A stretch of 33,042 nucleotides of DNA from Oscillospiraceae bacterium (GTDB taxonomy: Bacteria; Bacillota; Clostridia; Oscillospirales; Ruminococcaceae). A model generated the notes under the pieces. The model did no database searches, was not told the origin of the DNA, and saw only the letters and a list, made by a program, of their open reading frames with translations. Shown in pieces: positions 15,033-23,443 of the stretch. Position 1 is the first letter of the stretch; the number at the start of each line of letters is the position of its first letter. A program made the translations under genes and the position numbers. Where the stretch lies: positions 1 to 33,042 of the forward strand of contig JALELV010000113.1 of NCBI GenBank assembly GCA_022768545.1, written 5' to 3'.

Positions 15033-16406
15033 TTATCTTTCTCCCATGGGAATATATTCCCGCCGGGGTGCCACGCTGCGGTAAGCCGGGCGGATGATCT
15101 TTCCGGAGCCTACCAGTTCCTCTATCCGGTGGGCACTCCAGCCAGCAATGCGGGATACCGCGAAGATAGGCGTATACAGTTCCATGGGCAGGCCCAGCAT
15201 ACGGTAAACAAACCCGCTGTAAAAGTCGATGTTGGCGCTTACTCCTTTGTAGATCCGCCGTTTCTCCGCGATCACCTCCGGCGCCAGCCGCTCCACCAGG
15301 GAGTAGAGCTCGTATTCCTCCCGCATCCCTTTCTCTTCCGAAAGCTTCTCCACAAAATACCGGAAGATCTTCGCCCTGGGGTCGGAGAGGGAATACACCG
15401 CGTGCCCTATTCCATACACAAGCCCAGAGCGATCGAAGGCCTCGCCCCGCAGCAGCCGTCCCAGGTAGTCCTTTACCTCATCCTCATCCTTCCAGTCCTC
15501 CACCTGCCGCTTCATATCCTCAAACATCTGCACCACTTTAATATTTGCCCCGCCGTGCTTCGGGCCTTTCAGGGAACCAAGCCCCGCCGCCATGGCAGAA
15601 TAAGTATCTGTCCCGGAGGATGAGACCACATGCACCGTAAAGGAGGAGTTGTTTCCCCCGCCGTGCTCGGCGTGCAGCACCAGTGCCAGGTCCAAAATCC
15701 TCGCCTCAAGCTCAGTATAGGCGCTGTCCGGCCGAAGCAGATGAAGGATGTTCTCCGCGGTGGAGAGCTCCGGCACCGGGCTGTGAATAAACAAGCTGTT
15801 CCCGTCATGGTAATGGCTGTACGCCTGATATCCGTATACCGAAAGCAGCGGGAACAGCGCGATCAACTGTAGGCACTGGCGCAGCACGTTGGCAGTGCTG
15901 GTGTCGTCTGCATTGGTGTCGTAGGAATAAAGCGTCAGCACACTGCGCGCCAGCGTGTTCATCATATCCCGGCTGGGCGCTTTCATAATAATATCCCGCA
16001 CAAAGCTTGTGGGAAGGGTCCGGTATTTCGCCAGCAGCTCCCTGAAACCCTGCAGCTGCTCCCCGTCCGGCAGCTCTCCAAACAGCAGCAGATACACCGT
16101 CTCCTCGTAGCCAAATCGCCCTTCCCCAACAAAGCCGTTTACCAGGTCATCGATGCGGTATCCCCGGTAAAAGAGCTCGCCCGGTCCCGGGTTTCCCTTC
16201 CCGTCCCGGCCGGACTGCACCTCGGAAATCTCTGTCAGCCCGGTCAAAACGCCCCGGCCGTCCAAGTCCCGCAAGCCGCGCTTTACATCGTATGTCCGGA
16301 AAAGCTCCGGGTCTATCCGGCTGTTTCTTTCACATGCCTCCGCCATTTTGTAAATTTCCGGCGTAATCTCGGAAAAATTGATCTTCGAAGTGTTTGCCAT
16401 CTCCAC
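15033..16406 (-). CDS. gltA: Citrate synthase
   Basis: 457 aa. It condenses oxaloacetate and acetyl-CoA to citrate. Catalytic residues are visible: His284 in GPKHGGAN, His335 in GIGHAVY and Asp394 in NIDFYSGF; HAEHGGGNNS (residues 245-254) is the substrate-binding His segment. The start is taken as GTG at 16406 with AAAGGA six bases upstream; an ATG two codons later is possible. The protein is somewhat longer than E. coli GltA because of an N-terminal extension of about 50 residues, as in many Clostridia citrate synthases. It is monocistronic with divergent neighbours; no aconitase or isocitrate dehydrogenase gene is adjacent. In an anaerobe this probably feeds glutamate synthesis. Confidence 0.95.
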   Translation of the reverse strand: MEMANTSKINFSEITPEIYKMAEACERNSRIDPELFRTYDVKRGLRDLDGRGVLTGLTEISEVQSGRDGKGNPGPGELFYRGYRIDDLVNGFVGEGRFGYEETVYLLLFGELPDGEQLQGFRELLAKYRTLPTSFVRDIIMKAPSRDMMNTLARSVLTLYSYDTNADDTSTANVLRQCLQLIALFPLLSVYGYQAYSHYHDGNSLFIHSPVPELSTAENILHLLRPDSAYTELEARILDLALVLHAEHGGGNNSSFTVHVVSSSGTDTYSAMAAGLGSLKGPKHGGANIKVVQMFEDMKRQVEDWKDEDEVKDYLGRLLRGEAFDRSGLVYGIGHAVYSLSDPRAKIFRYFVEKLSEEKGMREEYELYSLVERLAPEVIAEKRRIYKGVSANIDFYSGFVYRMLGLPMELYTPIFAVSRIAGWSAHRIEELVGSGKIIRPAYRSVAPRREYIPMGER

Positions 16407-16853
16407 TCACTGTCCTTTCCTCTTTGTTTTGGCCTGTCTGCTTCCGTCTTTGTCGGCTTTCCTTCAAGCTCCGCTCAGGCCTTTCCTGCTTTATTATAGC
16501 AAAGTATCACTGTAAAAAGAAATAGAAATCATAGCGTTTTTTTATATTTAATTTTTTATTCACATTTTGTCCCGCATTTTTTTTCGTTTCAAATGCTTCT
16601 ATAATATTTTTTTATAGTTGTTTCGAATTGTGCCTTGCTTTTCCTTTCTGTAAAAATATCCAAAACAGCGGCTCTTAAAATATTCTGGGTTTCGTCCCGC
16701 CCGGCAGTTTTTGCAGCTCGCCGGTCCAGGTTCAGGGAGTATCGCCCCCACGGCCTCTGTCCTCCGGCGCCGCCTGCTTTTAATCGGGTGACAGCTGCGC
16801 TTCCCTGTGCTATACTTAAACACATCAAAACATATCAAAAGCCGGAGGTCTCC
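16407..16853. other. Intergenic region between citrate synthase and DUF2200 gene
   Basis: No gene is supported in these 447 bases. On the minus strand an extended -10 TGCTATAAT (TATAAT at 16498-16493) fits the citrate synthase promoter, although no good -35 is seen. Very AT-rich tracts at 16535-16625 lie upstream of it and could serve as an UP element. The rightward promoter for DUF2200 is at 16788-16816. Confidence 0.5.
16788..16816 (+). promoter_or_regulatory. Promoter of the DUF2200 gene
   Basis: GTGACA (16788-16793) and TATACT (16811-16816) are 17 bases apart, about 40 bases before the GGAGG that precedes the coding region. Confidence 0.6.
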
Positions 16854-16877
16854 ATAACAAACGAAAAAGTATACAGC

Positions 16878-17213
16878 ATGCATTTTTCAAAGCTCTATCC
16901 ATGTCTGCTGGCCAAGGTGGCGAAAAAAGGCCGCACAAGGGCAGAGCTCAATCAAGCGATCTACTGGTTCACCGGTTACAGCCCCGAAATGCTGGATCAG
17001 CTTGCCCAAAACTCCGTCAGCTATGGCGACTTTTTCCGTGCCGCGCCATGCCTGAACCCCTGCAGAGAGCTGATCACCGGTGTCATCTGCGGCGTCCGGG
17101 TGGAAGACGTCGGGGAACCGCTCATGCGGGAGATTCGCCGCCTGGACAAACTGGTGGATGAGCTTGCCCGGGGAAAATCCATGGAAAAGATCCTCCGCAG
17201 GACCGCGGACTGA
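16878..17213 (+). CDS. DUF2200 family protein, with a defective or unusual start
   Basis: 111 aa from the ATG at 16878. The sequence is a clear DUF2200 member: KKGRTRAELNQAIYWFTGYS, then FFRAAPCLNP, GVICGVRVEDV, MREIRRLDKLVDELARGKSMEKIL. The family usually has about eight more residues of the form M-x-N-x-K-V-Y-x-M before this. Here those codons (TNEKVYS) are present and in frame, a GGAGG lies five bases before them, but the codon in the start position (16854-16856) is ATA. Either ATA is used, or the gene now starts weakly at the internal ATG. The family function is unknown; members are small cytosolic proteins. Confidence 0.8.
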   Translation: MHFSKLYPCLLAKVAKKGRTRAELNQAIYWFTGYSPEMLDQLAQNSVSYGDFFRAAPCLNPCRELITGVICGVRVEDVGEPLMREIRRLDKLVDELARGKSMEKILRRTAD

Positions 17214-17289
17214 CTCCTGTCACAAAAAGCCCCGCGGCGGTCCGCGCCGCAAAGGCGCCCAAAACGCGCAAAAGGAGTGTGACCCACAT

Positions 17290-18525
17290 ATGCAGCACCG
17301 GAAACGCCGCTATGCGATCCTCTGGAGCGGCCAGGCCATCTCACTGCTCACCAGTTCCATCCTCCAGATGGCGCTCATCTAGCGCCTCGCCGACGCCACC
17401 CAGTCGGCTCTTGTCCTCTCCTTGGCGTCGCTGGCAGGCTATCTGCCAAGTGCCCTTCTGGGCTTCGTGGCCGGAACTTTGGTAGACCGCATGAGCCGCA
17501 AGGCCGCCATGATCGGGGCCGATCTCTTCATTGCCGCCGTCAGTCTGGCGCTGGTGTTCGCCGCCTGGAGCGGCGATCTTCCGGTCTGGCTCGTCCTCAC
17601 GGTGCTTGCTCTGCGCAGCGTGGGCAGCGCCTTCCATACCCCGGCCATCAGTACCGCGGCGCCCCTGCTGGTCCCGGCGGATCAGCTCACCCGCTGCGCC
17701 GGGTACACCCAGTCCCTGCAGACCATCGGTTACATCGCAGGTACGGCCCTCGCCGGCGTCCTCTACCCTGTCTGGAACGTCAGCGCCATGGTGGCGCTGG
17801 ATGTGGTCGGCGCCGTCGCGGCCTGTCTCGCCGTGGCGGTCATCAGGATACCCAGCATGGAAAAACGGCCTCGGCCCGCCAAATCCGGCCTTCTCCGGGA
17901 AAGCAAAGAGGGCTATGATATCCTCCGCCGACAGAAGGGGGTTTTCTTCTCTGGTCGGCGGAGGTCTTTATGATCCTCTACTCCCCCGTCAGCACCCTGT
18001 TTTCCCTGATGTCTCTCGGCCATTTCGGCGGCATCACCGTCCACGCCTCCATCACCGAGATTGCCTTTGCCGTCGGAATGTTGATAGGTGGCCTTCTTTT
18101 AGGGGCAAAGGCAGCCTTGGCAGCCGGGGGTTCAGCGTCTCCTTTGCGGTCGCCCTCATGGGCCTTGCCATCTGCCTGTCCGGCTTGCTGCCGCCCGGTG
18201 GGTTCTGGTGGTTTGCCGCGTTCTGCGTGGTCATGGGGCTCTCCTGCCCTATTTACAACGCCCCGGTCACGGCGCTGATGCAGGAGCGCGTCCCGCCGGA
18301 GTATCTGGGCCGCGTTTTCGGCCTCTATGGCAGCGTCTGCTCCCTGGCTATGCCCATCGGCCTGGCGCTTTCCGGCCTTTTTGCCGACCGGGTTGGAACT
18401 CCGCATTGGTTTGCCATCACCGGCATACTCTGCCTTCTGCTGGCGGTGAGTATGTATCTCCCCCCCCCATCCGCAGGATCGATACACCGCAGCGTCCGCC
18501 GGAGAGCGGGCCCGCCGCATCCTGA
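17290..18525 (+). pseudogene. MFS transporter pseudogene (macrolide efflux-like)
   Basis: The gene begins at the ATG 17290 (LWSGQAISLLTSSILQMALI), is interrupted by TAG at 17380-17382 where relatives have Trp, and continues in frame to about 17940. The frame then shifts near 17942, again near 17972, again near 18105, and once more at a run of Cs near 18462, ending at the stop at 18525. Joined together the fragments give a complete 12-helix facilitator: FVAGTLVDRMSRKAAM loop, PVSTLFSLMSLGHFGG, GVPPEYLGRVFGLYGS-like loop (VPPEYLGRVFGLYGS) and SGLFADRVG. The pattern resembles MefA-type drug efflux proteins. At least five lesions show that it is no longer functional. Confidence 0.9.
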
Positions 18526-18613
18526 AAATGCGGTACAGTCCGGCTCGTTCCCCGCTCCAATGGCTGCCCTTTCCTGCTTACCTCCACCGTGCCCCTTTCT
18601 CCGTAAACGGCAC

Positions 18614-18656
18614 AAAAGCGCCCTGCCCTATCTTACAATAGGGCAGGGCGCTTTTT
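18614..18656. terminator. Strong bidirectional terminator
   Basis: An 18-bp perfect stem, AAAAGCGCCCTGCCCTAT with its complement, spans 18614-18655 around a six-base loop, with T runs on either strand. It lies between the convergent MFS and methyltransferase remnants and could end both. Confidence 0.9.
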
Positions 18657-18684
18657 CGGGTATGCGGCGCCGAAAACGCTTTAT

Positions 18685-19455
18685 TTACAGTTTTCTCGCC
18701 TTGATGCAGAACGAGATGGTCATCATCTTCGCCTTCTGCGCCTTTGGGCCCGCTTCTTCTCCGGCGCACAGCGTTTCGCAGTCCGTCTCTTCCACAAACT
18801 GCTCAATCATAAACCTCGCCTTTGCCAGGGCGTTGATATAGGTGGATATTTTCCGGTTGCATAAAAAAACTTCACTGTCGTCCACAGGCATTTTAAAGTA
18901 ATCTTCGTCGTGGTAGCTTTTTTGTAAGATAAGTTTTCCGTCCTCTATCACGTCCTTCCGTTCTTTACAGGACCACGCGACACAGTAGTTCAGCATGTGA
19001 TACTAACTGAAAATAAAAACGCCGTCCTTTTTCAAATACAACGCGATCTTGTCAAACGTCCCCTGCAGGTCCGTCGTCCACCCGATCCCATAGATCGAAT
19101 ACACATAACCAAAATACTCCCTGGGGACGTCCAGGTTCTCCTCCATCCTCGCACACAGCAGCTTCGCGCTGTACCCGCTTTCTCGCAGCAGCCTGTCCGC
19201 GTTTTCAAGCTGTCTTTGCGAAAAATCAGAGCCCCACAGTTCCCCCGCGCCCCTTTCGGCGTTGTACTTTAAAGAATGCCCGCTTCCGCAGCATATCTCC
19301 AGCATTCTCTTTCCGGTCACATCCCCAAACAAATGCAGGTCATCCTCCGTTGGAAAACAAATCCCATAAACGGGAAGCGCGGTCGTACCAAACCACAGGT
19401 CTGCGTGACCGTCCCAATAGGCATGGTTCTCTGCTATGATCTCTTCCCTGGTCAT
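18685..19455 (-). pseudogene. SAM-dependent methyltransferase interrupted by one TAG
   Basis: The ATG at 19455 (AGAAGG upstream) opens a class I methyltransferase: AYWDGHADLWFG, motif I MLEICCGSGHS (residues 51-61), an acidic SDFS motif about 20 residues later, and DGVFIFS before a TAG at 19003-19005. The same frame continues without further lesions (YHMLNYCVAWSCKERK...) to a TAA at 18685, giving a 256-codon total that matches the family length. Relatives have a Trp after the FS of the strand-end motif (FSW...), so the lesion is a single TGG to TAG change. The substrate is unknown. The N-terminal part may still make a truncated product with the SAM site. Confidence 0.85.
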
Positions 19456-19626
19456 TGCCTTCTGCGTCCCTTTGCAAATTCATCCTTTTATAGCAGCATG
19501 TTATGCCGGGAGGCCCCGTGCAAGCGCTTCTTTCCCCGTGGTTTTACCATACGCCTTCAGCAGCGGCCGGGCTTTCGTACTTTATCGTGAAAAACTGTCT
19601 GCGCGGCGCTTTCCGGCTGCCAAAGC

Positions 19627-20292
19627 TCATTCCGGCAGCTGCCTTAAGGTAAACCGGTTTCTCTCGTAGTCCAATAATCCGTCACGGCGCATCCGGCCAA
19701 GCTCCCCCGATAAGGCGCTGCGGTCCACATTTAAATAGTCGGCAAGCTGCTGCCGGTTGAAAGGGATCGTAAAGCAGCGCCCCCCGCAGCGCCTGGCCTG
19801 CTCCGAAAGATAAGAAAGCACCCTCCCCCGGATGGATTTTGCAGAGGTGTGCAGGCTGCGCCGGGAAAGGGCCAGGTTTTTCTGCGCCGAGATCCGCAAA
19901 AGGTTTTGGATCAGCCTGCTGTGGTATACGCAGCAGCTCTCGCAGGAGGAGAGCAGCCGCGCGGCGCTGATAAACAGCACCACCGTCCTCTCGCAGGCCT
20001 CCACGTTTACCATCAGCGGCTCTCCGGGGATACAGGCATAGGTCTCCGCAAAAAGCTGCCCCGCCCCCACATGGGCAAGGATCGTCCTGCCGCCCCACAG
20101 GTCGTCTATCTCCACATTCACGCTGCCGGTGAGCACCAGCCCCATGCTCTCAACCGGTTCACCGGCACGGCAGATCATATCCCCGCGGCTGTACTCCTTT
20201 TCCCGGGCGTCCAGACATCTCAGCACCGCTCCTGCATCTTTCTCATCCATTCCTTCAAATAAAGCGGTGCGCGTCAAAAATGCACAATCCAT
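19627..20292 (-). CDS. Crp/Fnr-family transcriptional regulator
   Basis: 221 aa from the ATG at 20292, which has GAGGAAGAAAAT upstream; a longer frame adds 25 unlikely residues. Residues 12-115 form a cyclic-nucleotide-binding-like beta barrel (YSRGDMICRAGEP, VLTGSVNVEIDD, GQLFAETYAC). A long dimerisation helix follows and a winged helix-turn-helix is at 178-206 (FNRQQLADYLNVDRSALSGELGRM). The Fnr N-terminal Cys cluster is not evident, although several Cys occur in the sensor domain. The gene is divergent from a ferredoxin-cupin pair, and regulators of this type next to such pairs often respond to redox or nitrosative stress; this is inference. Confidence 0.9.
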   Translation of the reverse strand: MDCAFLTRTALFEGMDEKDAGAVLRCLDAREKEYSRGDMICRAGEPVESMGLVLTGSVNVEIDDLWGGRTILAHVGAGQLFAETYACIPGEPLMVNVEACERTVVLFISAARLLSSCESCCVYHSRLIQNLLRISAQKNLALSRRSLHTSAKSIRGRVLSYLSEQARRCGGRCFTIPFNRQQLADYLNVDRSALSGELGRMRRDGLLDYERNRFTLRQLPE

Positions 20293-20310
20293 TATTTTCT
20301 TCCTCTTCCG

Positions 20311-20322
20311 TTGTTTTAACAA
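20311..20322. promoter_or_regulatory. Putative Crp/Fnr operator
   Basis: TTGTT-TT-AACAA is an inverted repeat in the 105-bp gap between the regulator and the ferredoxin gene, 19 bases from the regulator start. It has the size of a Crp/Fnr-type site; binding is inferred from its place. Confidence 0.4.
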
Positions 20323-20397
20323 CATACTTTTTAAATGGATTGTATTATGATAAAACCACAAAGTCAAGAAAAACCATTACAGAACAGGAGTTTTCAT

Positions 20398-21111
20398 ATG
20401 ATCCGAAAAATTATTCACATCGACGAAGAAAAATGCAACGGCTGCGGGGCCTGCGCGGCCGCCTGCCACGAAGGCGCCATCGGCATGATAAACGGCAAGG
20501 CGAAACTGATGCGGGATGACTACTGCGACGGCCTGGGAGACTGCCTGCCCGCCTGCCCCACCGGGGCCATCACCTTTGTAGAACGGGAAGCTGCGGCCTA
20601 TGATGAAGCCGCCGTTTTAAAAAACAAACGGGAAAATCCACAGCAGGAGGAAAAGCCCCTGCCCTGCGGCTGCCCCGGCACGCAGGCAAAGCCCATTGTG
20701 CACAGTGGCCAGTACCGTGATGCCGGTCCTGCTTCCGGGGAGACGCCAAGCCGTCTGGGGCAGTGGCCGGTACAGATCAAGCTCCTGCCGGTAAACGCCC
20801 CGTATCTCAGCGGCGCCAAGCTTCTCATCGCGGCGGACTGTACCGCCTACGTCTACGCCTCCTTCCACGAAAAATTCATGAAAGGCCGCATCACCCTGGT
20901 GGGCTGTCCAAAGCTCGACAATGTCGACTATTCCGAAAAGCTCACCGAGATTCTTCGAAACAACGATATCCAAAGCGTCACCGTCGTCCGCATGGAGGTC
21001 CCCTGCTGCGGGGGCCTGGAGCATGCCGCAAAAAAAGCGCTTCAGGACAGCGGAAAATTTATTCCCTGGCAGGTGGTCACCATCTCCACCGACGGAAGGA
21101 TCCTGGATTAA
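20398..21111 (+). CDS. 4Fe-4S ferredoxin-type protein with CCGG domain
   Basis: 237 aa from the ATG at 20398 (ACAGGAG seven bases upstream; an upstream start at 20335 is rejected). The N-terminal ferredoxin domain has C13-x2-C16-x2-C19-x3-C23 (CNGCGACAAAC) and then C43-x5-C49-x3-C53 (CDGLGDCLPACP), where the usual second Cys is a Leu, so the second cluster may be three-Cys bound. A CGCPG segment follows the linker, and the C-terminal domain carries VGCPKLDN and VPCCGG motifs, reminiscent of heterodisulfide reductase-like Cys sites. A role in electron transfer or redox sensing is likely. The cupin gene follows after 32 bases. Confidence 0.9.
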   Translation: MIRKIIHIDEEKCNGCGACAAACHEGAIGMINGKAKLMRDDYCDGLGDCLPACPTGAITFVEREAAAYDEAAVLKNKRENPQQEEKPLPCGCPGTQAKPIVHSGQYRDAGPASGETPSRLGQWPVQIKLLPVNAPYLSGAKLLIAADCTAYVYASFHEKFMKGRITLVGCPKLDNVDYSEKLTEILRNNDIQSVTVVRMEVPCCGGLEHAAKKALQDSGKFIPWQVVTISTDGRILD

Positions 21112-21143
21112 ACCCGCCCACGCGGCGGAAAAGGAGAAATCAT

Positions 21144-21482
21144 ATGGCTTATTTCAAAAAAATCGACCCGGAAAAGATCCTCTCACTCTCCGACGAGGTC
21201 TCCGCCGAGCCGGGGCAGATCGTCAGCAAAACTCTGGTGCAGAACCAGGCCGTCAGTATCACGCTCTTTGCCTTTTCCCAAGGGGAGGAGATCGGCACCC
21301 ACGCCTCCGGAGGAGACGCCATGGTATGTGTACTGGAAGGTGCCGCCCGCCTTACCGTGGACGGAAAGCAGTACTGCTGCAAAGCCGGGCAGACTCTGGT
21401 CATGCCGGCCGGAAAACCTCACTCGGTCCGCGCGGAAGAAAACTTTAAAATGCTTCTCACGGTGGTTTTCCCGGCTCCTTGA
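21144..21482 (+). CDS. Small cupin-domain protein
   Basis: 112 aa, ATG at 21144 with AAGGAGAAATC upstream. The two cupin motifs are present: THASGGDAMVCVLEG (motif 1) and GQTLVMPAGKPHSVRA (motif 2, with the metal-binding His), joined by a short ARLTVDGKQY loop. Enzyme or sensor function cannot be decided. It is cotranscribed with the ferredoxin-type gene and the trio with the Crp/Fnr regulator is a recurrent arrangement in Clostridia, often close to hydroxylamine reductase, which is not found here. Confidence 0.9.
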   Translation: MAYFKKIDPEKILSLSDEVSAEPGQIVSKTLVQNQAVSITLFAFSQGEEIGTHASGGDAMVCVLEGAARLTVDGKQYCCKAGQTLVMPAGKPHSVRAEENFKMLLTVVFPAP

Positions 21483-21790
21483 AGCGGCTCGAAGAACCCC
21501 GCGGCGGGGCGGGCCATTCCGCCCCACCGTGGGGGATGTGATCTCTTTTATTGCAAAGCGTCTTTCATGCTCTCTGTATCCGTTTTTTTGCGCCGTTTTC
21601 CCCTGTTCCCGCTTTTCCCCAGCCCCGGCGGTTTTCCATTTTTTCAAACCGTGTTCTGCTGCGGCGTCCGCTCCTGCGGCCGCCGCTTTTTGCCGCTTAA
21701 AACGGTCCCCAAAACTTCCCGCCGTGCCGGACAAAACACTCTCTGAAAATCAGCTTTCCCCAAAGGCCCCGGCCGGTTTTCCCATAGCCT
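21483..21790. other. Intergenic region after cupin gene
   Basis: These 308 bases contain no gene that I can support. A hairpin GGGGCGG/CCGCCCC lies at about 21505-21524 but lacks a T run. Reading frames here are short or are shadows with Pro/Ser/Arg-rich composition. No terminator for the azl genes is evident. Confidence 0.4.
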
Positions 21791-22099
21791 TCAAACAACG
21801 AAAAGCTCTGTCAAAAATACGATACCGCAGCAGGACAGCGCCGCCTGAAACAAACCGCCTCCCATCCAGGCTGCTGCCGTACCCACCGCCAGTGCACGCG
21901 CGCCGGAAACAAGGCTTTGAGTGGCTTCCGTGATCGCCGGAAAAGTCATCACCGATAAAGCCACATAGGGAACATAATAAAGAAAAGAGCGGATAAACTG
22001 ATGATCGATCTGTTTTCGGATCAGGGCGATCGGCCCTACCCGTACCAAATAGGTAACGAACGCCATCACAAAAATATAAAGATATATATTGGTGTTCAT
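21791..22099 (-). CDS. azlD: AzlD-family branched-chain amino acid export subunit
   Basis: 102 aa with four hydrophobic segments, typical AzlD length. The family pattern F-V-x-Y-L-V-R-V-G-P near the N-terminus is present (FVTYLVRVGPIALIRKQ) as is the FLYYVPYVALSVMTFP segment. AzlC and AzlD together form a branched-chain amino acid (and azaleucine) exporter. Its ATG overlaps the azlC stop by four bases. The gene is intact, but its partner azlC is broken, so it is probably not functional on its own. Confidence 0.88.
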   Translation of the reverse strand: MNTNIYLYIFVMAFVTYLVRVGPIALIRKQIDHQFIRSFLYYVPYVALSVMTFPAITEATQSLVSGARALAVGTAAAWMGGGLFQAALSCCGIVFLTELFVV

Positions 22100-22713
22100 A
22101 CCAACTTCTCCTCTTCTTTCCTCTGCGGAAACAGCAGAGCCGCGCCGGCGGAAATTGTTATCGTCAAAATGATCGTACGGGTGCCGTCAGATACGGCGGC
22201 GCCTACCGGCAGACGGGCCGCAGCATGGCTTGCAGCAAAGCTTATCACCGTCACTCCGGCGATGACCCTGCTGTTTCTGGCTTTGGGAATAACCACTGCA
22301 AGAAACATTCCAAAGAGAGCCACACTCAAGGCGCTGGTCAGCCGCGGGGACATCAAATTGCCGGCCAAACATCCCAGGGCGGTCCCAACCGCCTAAAAAG
22401 GTATGGCAACCAAAGTAACTCCGTAGATATAATTGGGGTTGAGAAAACCCGGCCCTGCGACGGAAACGGCAAAAATCTCATCTGTCAGATCATAGACCAT
22501 ACACAGCCGGTGGATAAAAGGAGTGCCCGGGCTTACCCGTTGGCCTATTGCCGCACGCATAAGAAGATAGCAGACGTTGACAACAAGGGGCATTACCGCC
22601 ACCTCCAAAAGAGATACGTCTGCTGCGATGAGGGCAAACCCGGCATATTCACCCGCCGAAGTATAGCACAGGAAGCTGGTCAAAAAGCTTTGAAAAGGGG
22701 TCATCCCCACATT
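22096..22713 (-). pseudogene. azlC: azlC remnant: 5' end deleted, internal TAG
   Basis: The recognisable AzlC homology runs from about 22713 (VGMTPFQSFLTSFLCYTSAGEYAG) through VNVCYLLMRAAIGQRV and the VYDLTDEIFAVS motif to the stop overlapping azlD. A TAG at 22393-22395 stands where relatives have Trp in the P-F-W-x-x-G-T-x-x-G segment; otherwise the frame is continuous. The first 35 or so residues, including the start codon region, are missing: the sequence upstream of 22713 no longer resembles AzlC and belongs to the LysR remnant on the other strand. The protein is therefore doubly inactivated. Confidence 0.82.
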
Positions 22714-22741
22714 TTGCGCTGTTCCTCTTTCCGAAAAGCTG

Positions 22742-23390
22742 TTGAAACAGAAAAAGCGGGGGCTGTCCGGCCTGGAAAACAGCACGATCAGTATCGGCAC
22801 ATTCACCAGTGTCAGCCGAAACATCCTGCCGCCCCTGATGAAATCTTTTAAAGAGATCTATCCCACTGCGTCTTTTATCCTCCGTCAAGGGGATCACGCC
22901 AGCATCGGCAGATGGATCCGGGATGGAAGCGTAGACTTTGGGTTTACCAATACCGACGCCGTCTCCGACCTTGACGAAAAGATCCTGTACGAGGATGAAA
23001 TGATGGCGGTGCTGCCTCAGGAGCATCCCCATGCTCAAAAAGAATGGGTATCTCTGCACGACCTGGTCAAAGAACCCTTTATCCTGTTGGACGAGGGTGG
23101 GTACAGCGCTCCCCATGACCGCCTTTCAAAAGCTGGGGCTTTCACCGCAGATCGCCTATGAGGTATATGATGATTATACGATCCTTGCCATGGTGCGCCA
23201 GGGGCTGGGGGTCTCCCTCATGTACAAGGCCGTACTGACGGGGCTGCACCATAATTTAGCGCTTCGCCCGGTCACAGAACGGCCCAAACGAACGGCGGCG
23301 CTGGTCTGGAAGGACGGAAATATCATTTCACAAGCAGCTAAAAAGATTTCCTCCTTTATTATCGACAAATGGATGCTCTCAAAAGCATAA
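22742..23390 (+). pseudogene. LysR-family regulator remnant: HTH domain deleted, frameshifted
   Basis: The sequence begins in the linker of a LysR regulator (KQKKRGLSGLENSTISIGTFTSVSRN) and contains the effector domain IYPTASFILRQGDHASIGRWI, VDFGFTNTDAV and MMAVLPQEHPHAQ. The DNA-binding N-terminal 80 or so residues are absent. Near 23100-23125 the frame shifts, after which AFQKLGLSPQIAYEVYDDYTILAMVRQGLGVSLM (in pieces) continues to the TAA at 23388. It lies divergent to azlC, as azlCD regulators commonly do, so it was presumably the regulator of that locus. Confidence 0.82.
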
Positions 23391-23397
23391 CAAACTC

Positions 23398-23437
23398 CAA
23401 AGCAGCCTGGCGGGTCTTTGCCCGCCAGGCCGCTTTG
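23398..23437. terminator. Bidirectional terminator between lysR remnant and tcdA
   Basis: CAAAGC-AG-CCTGGCGGG (23398-23414) pairs with CCCGCCAGG-CC-GCTTTG (23421-23437), with a two-base internal mismatch. It sits between the two convergent genes; T richness follows on the right side (TATTTTC). Confidence 0.75.
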
Positions 23438-23443
23438 ATATTT

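Noticed and set aside
17380..22395. Reassignment of TAG to Trp
   Set aside because: TAG is used as a genuine stop in intact genes of the same window (feoA, feoB, the large terminase and the 51-aa gene at 8296), and the MFS and azlC copies carry other lesions, so loss of function is simpler.
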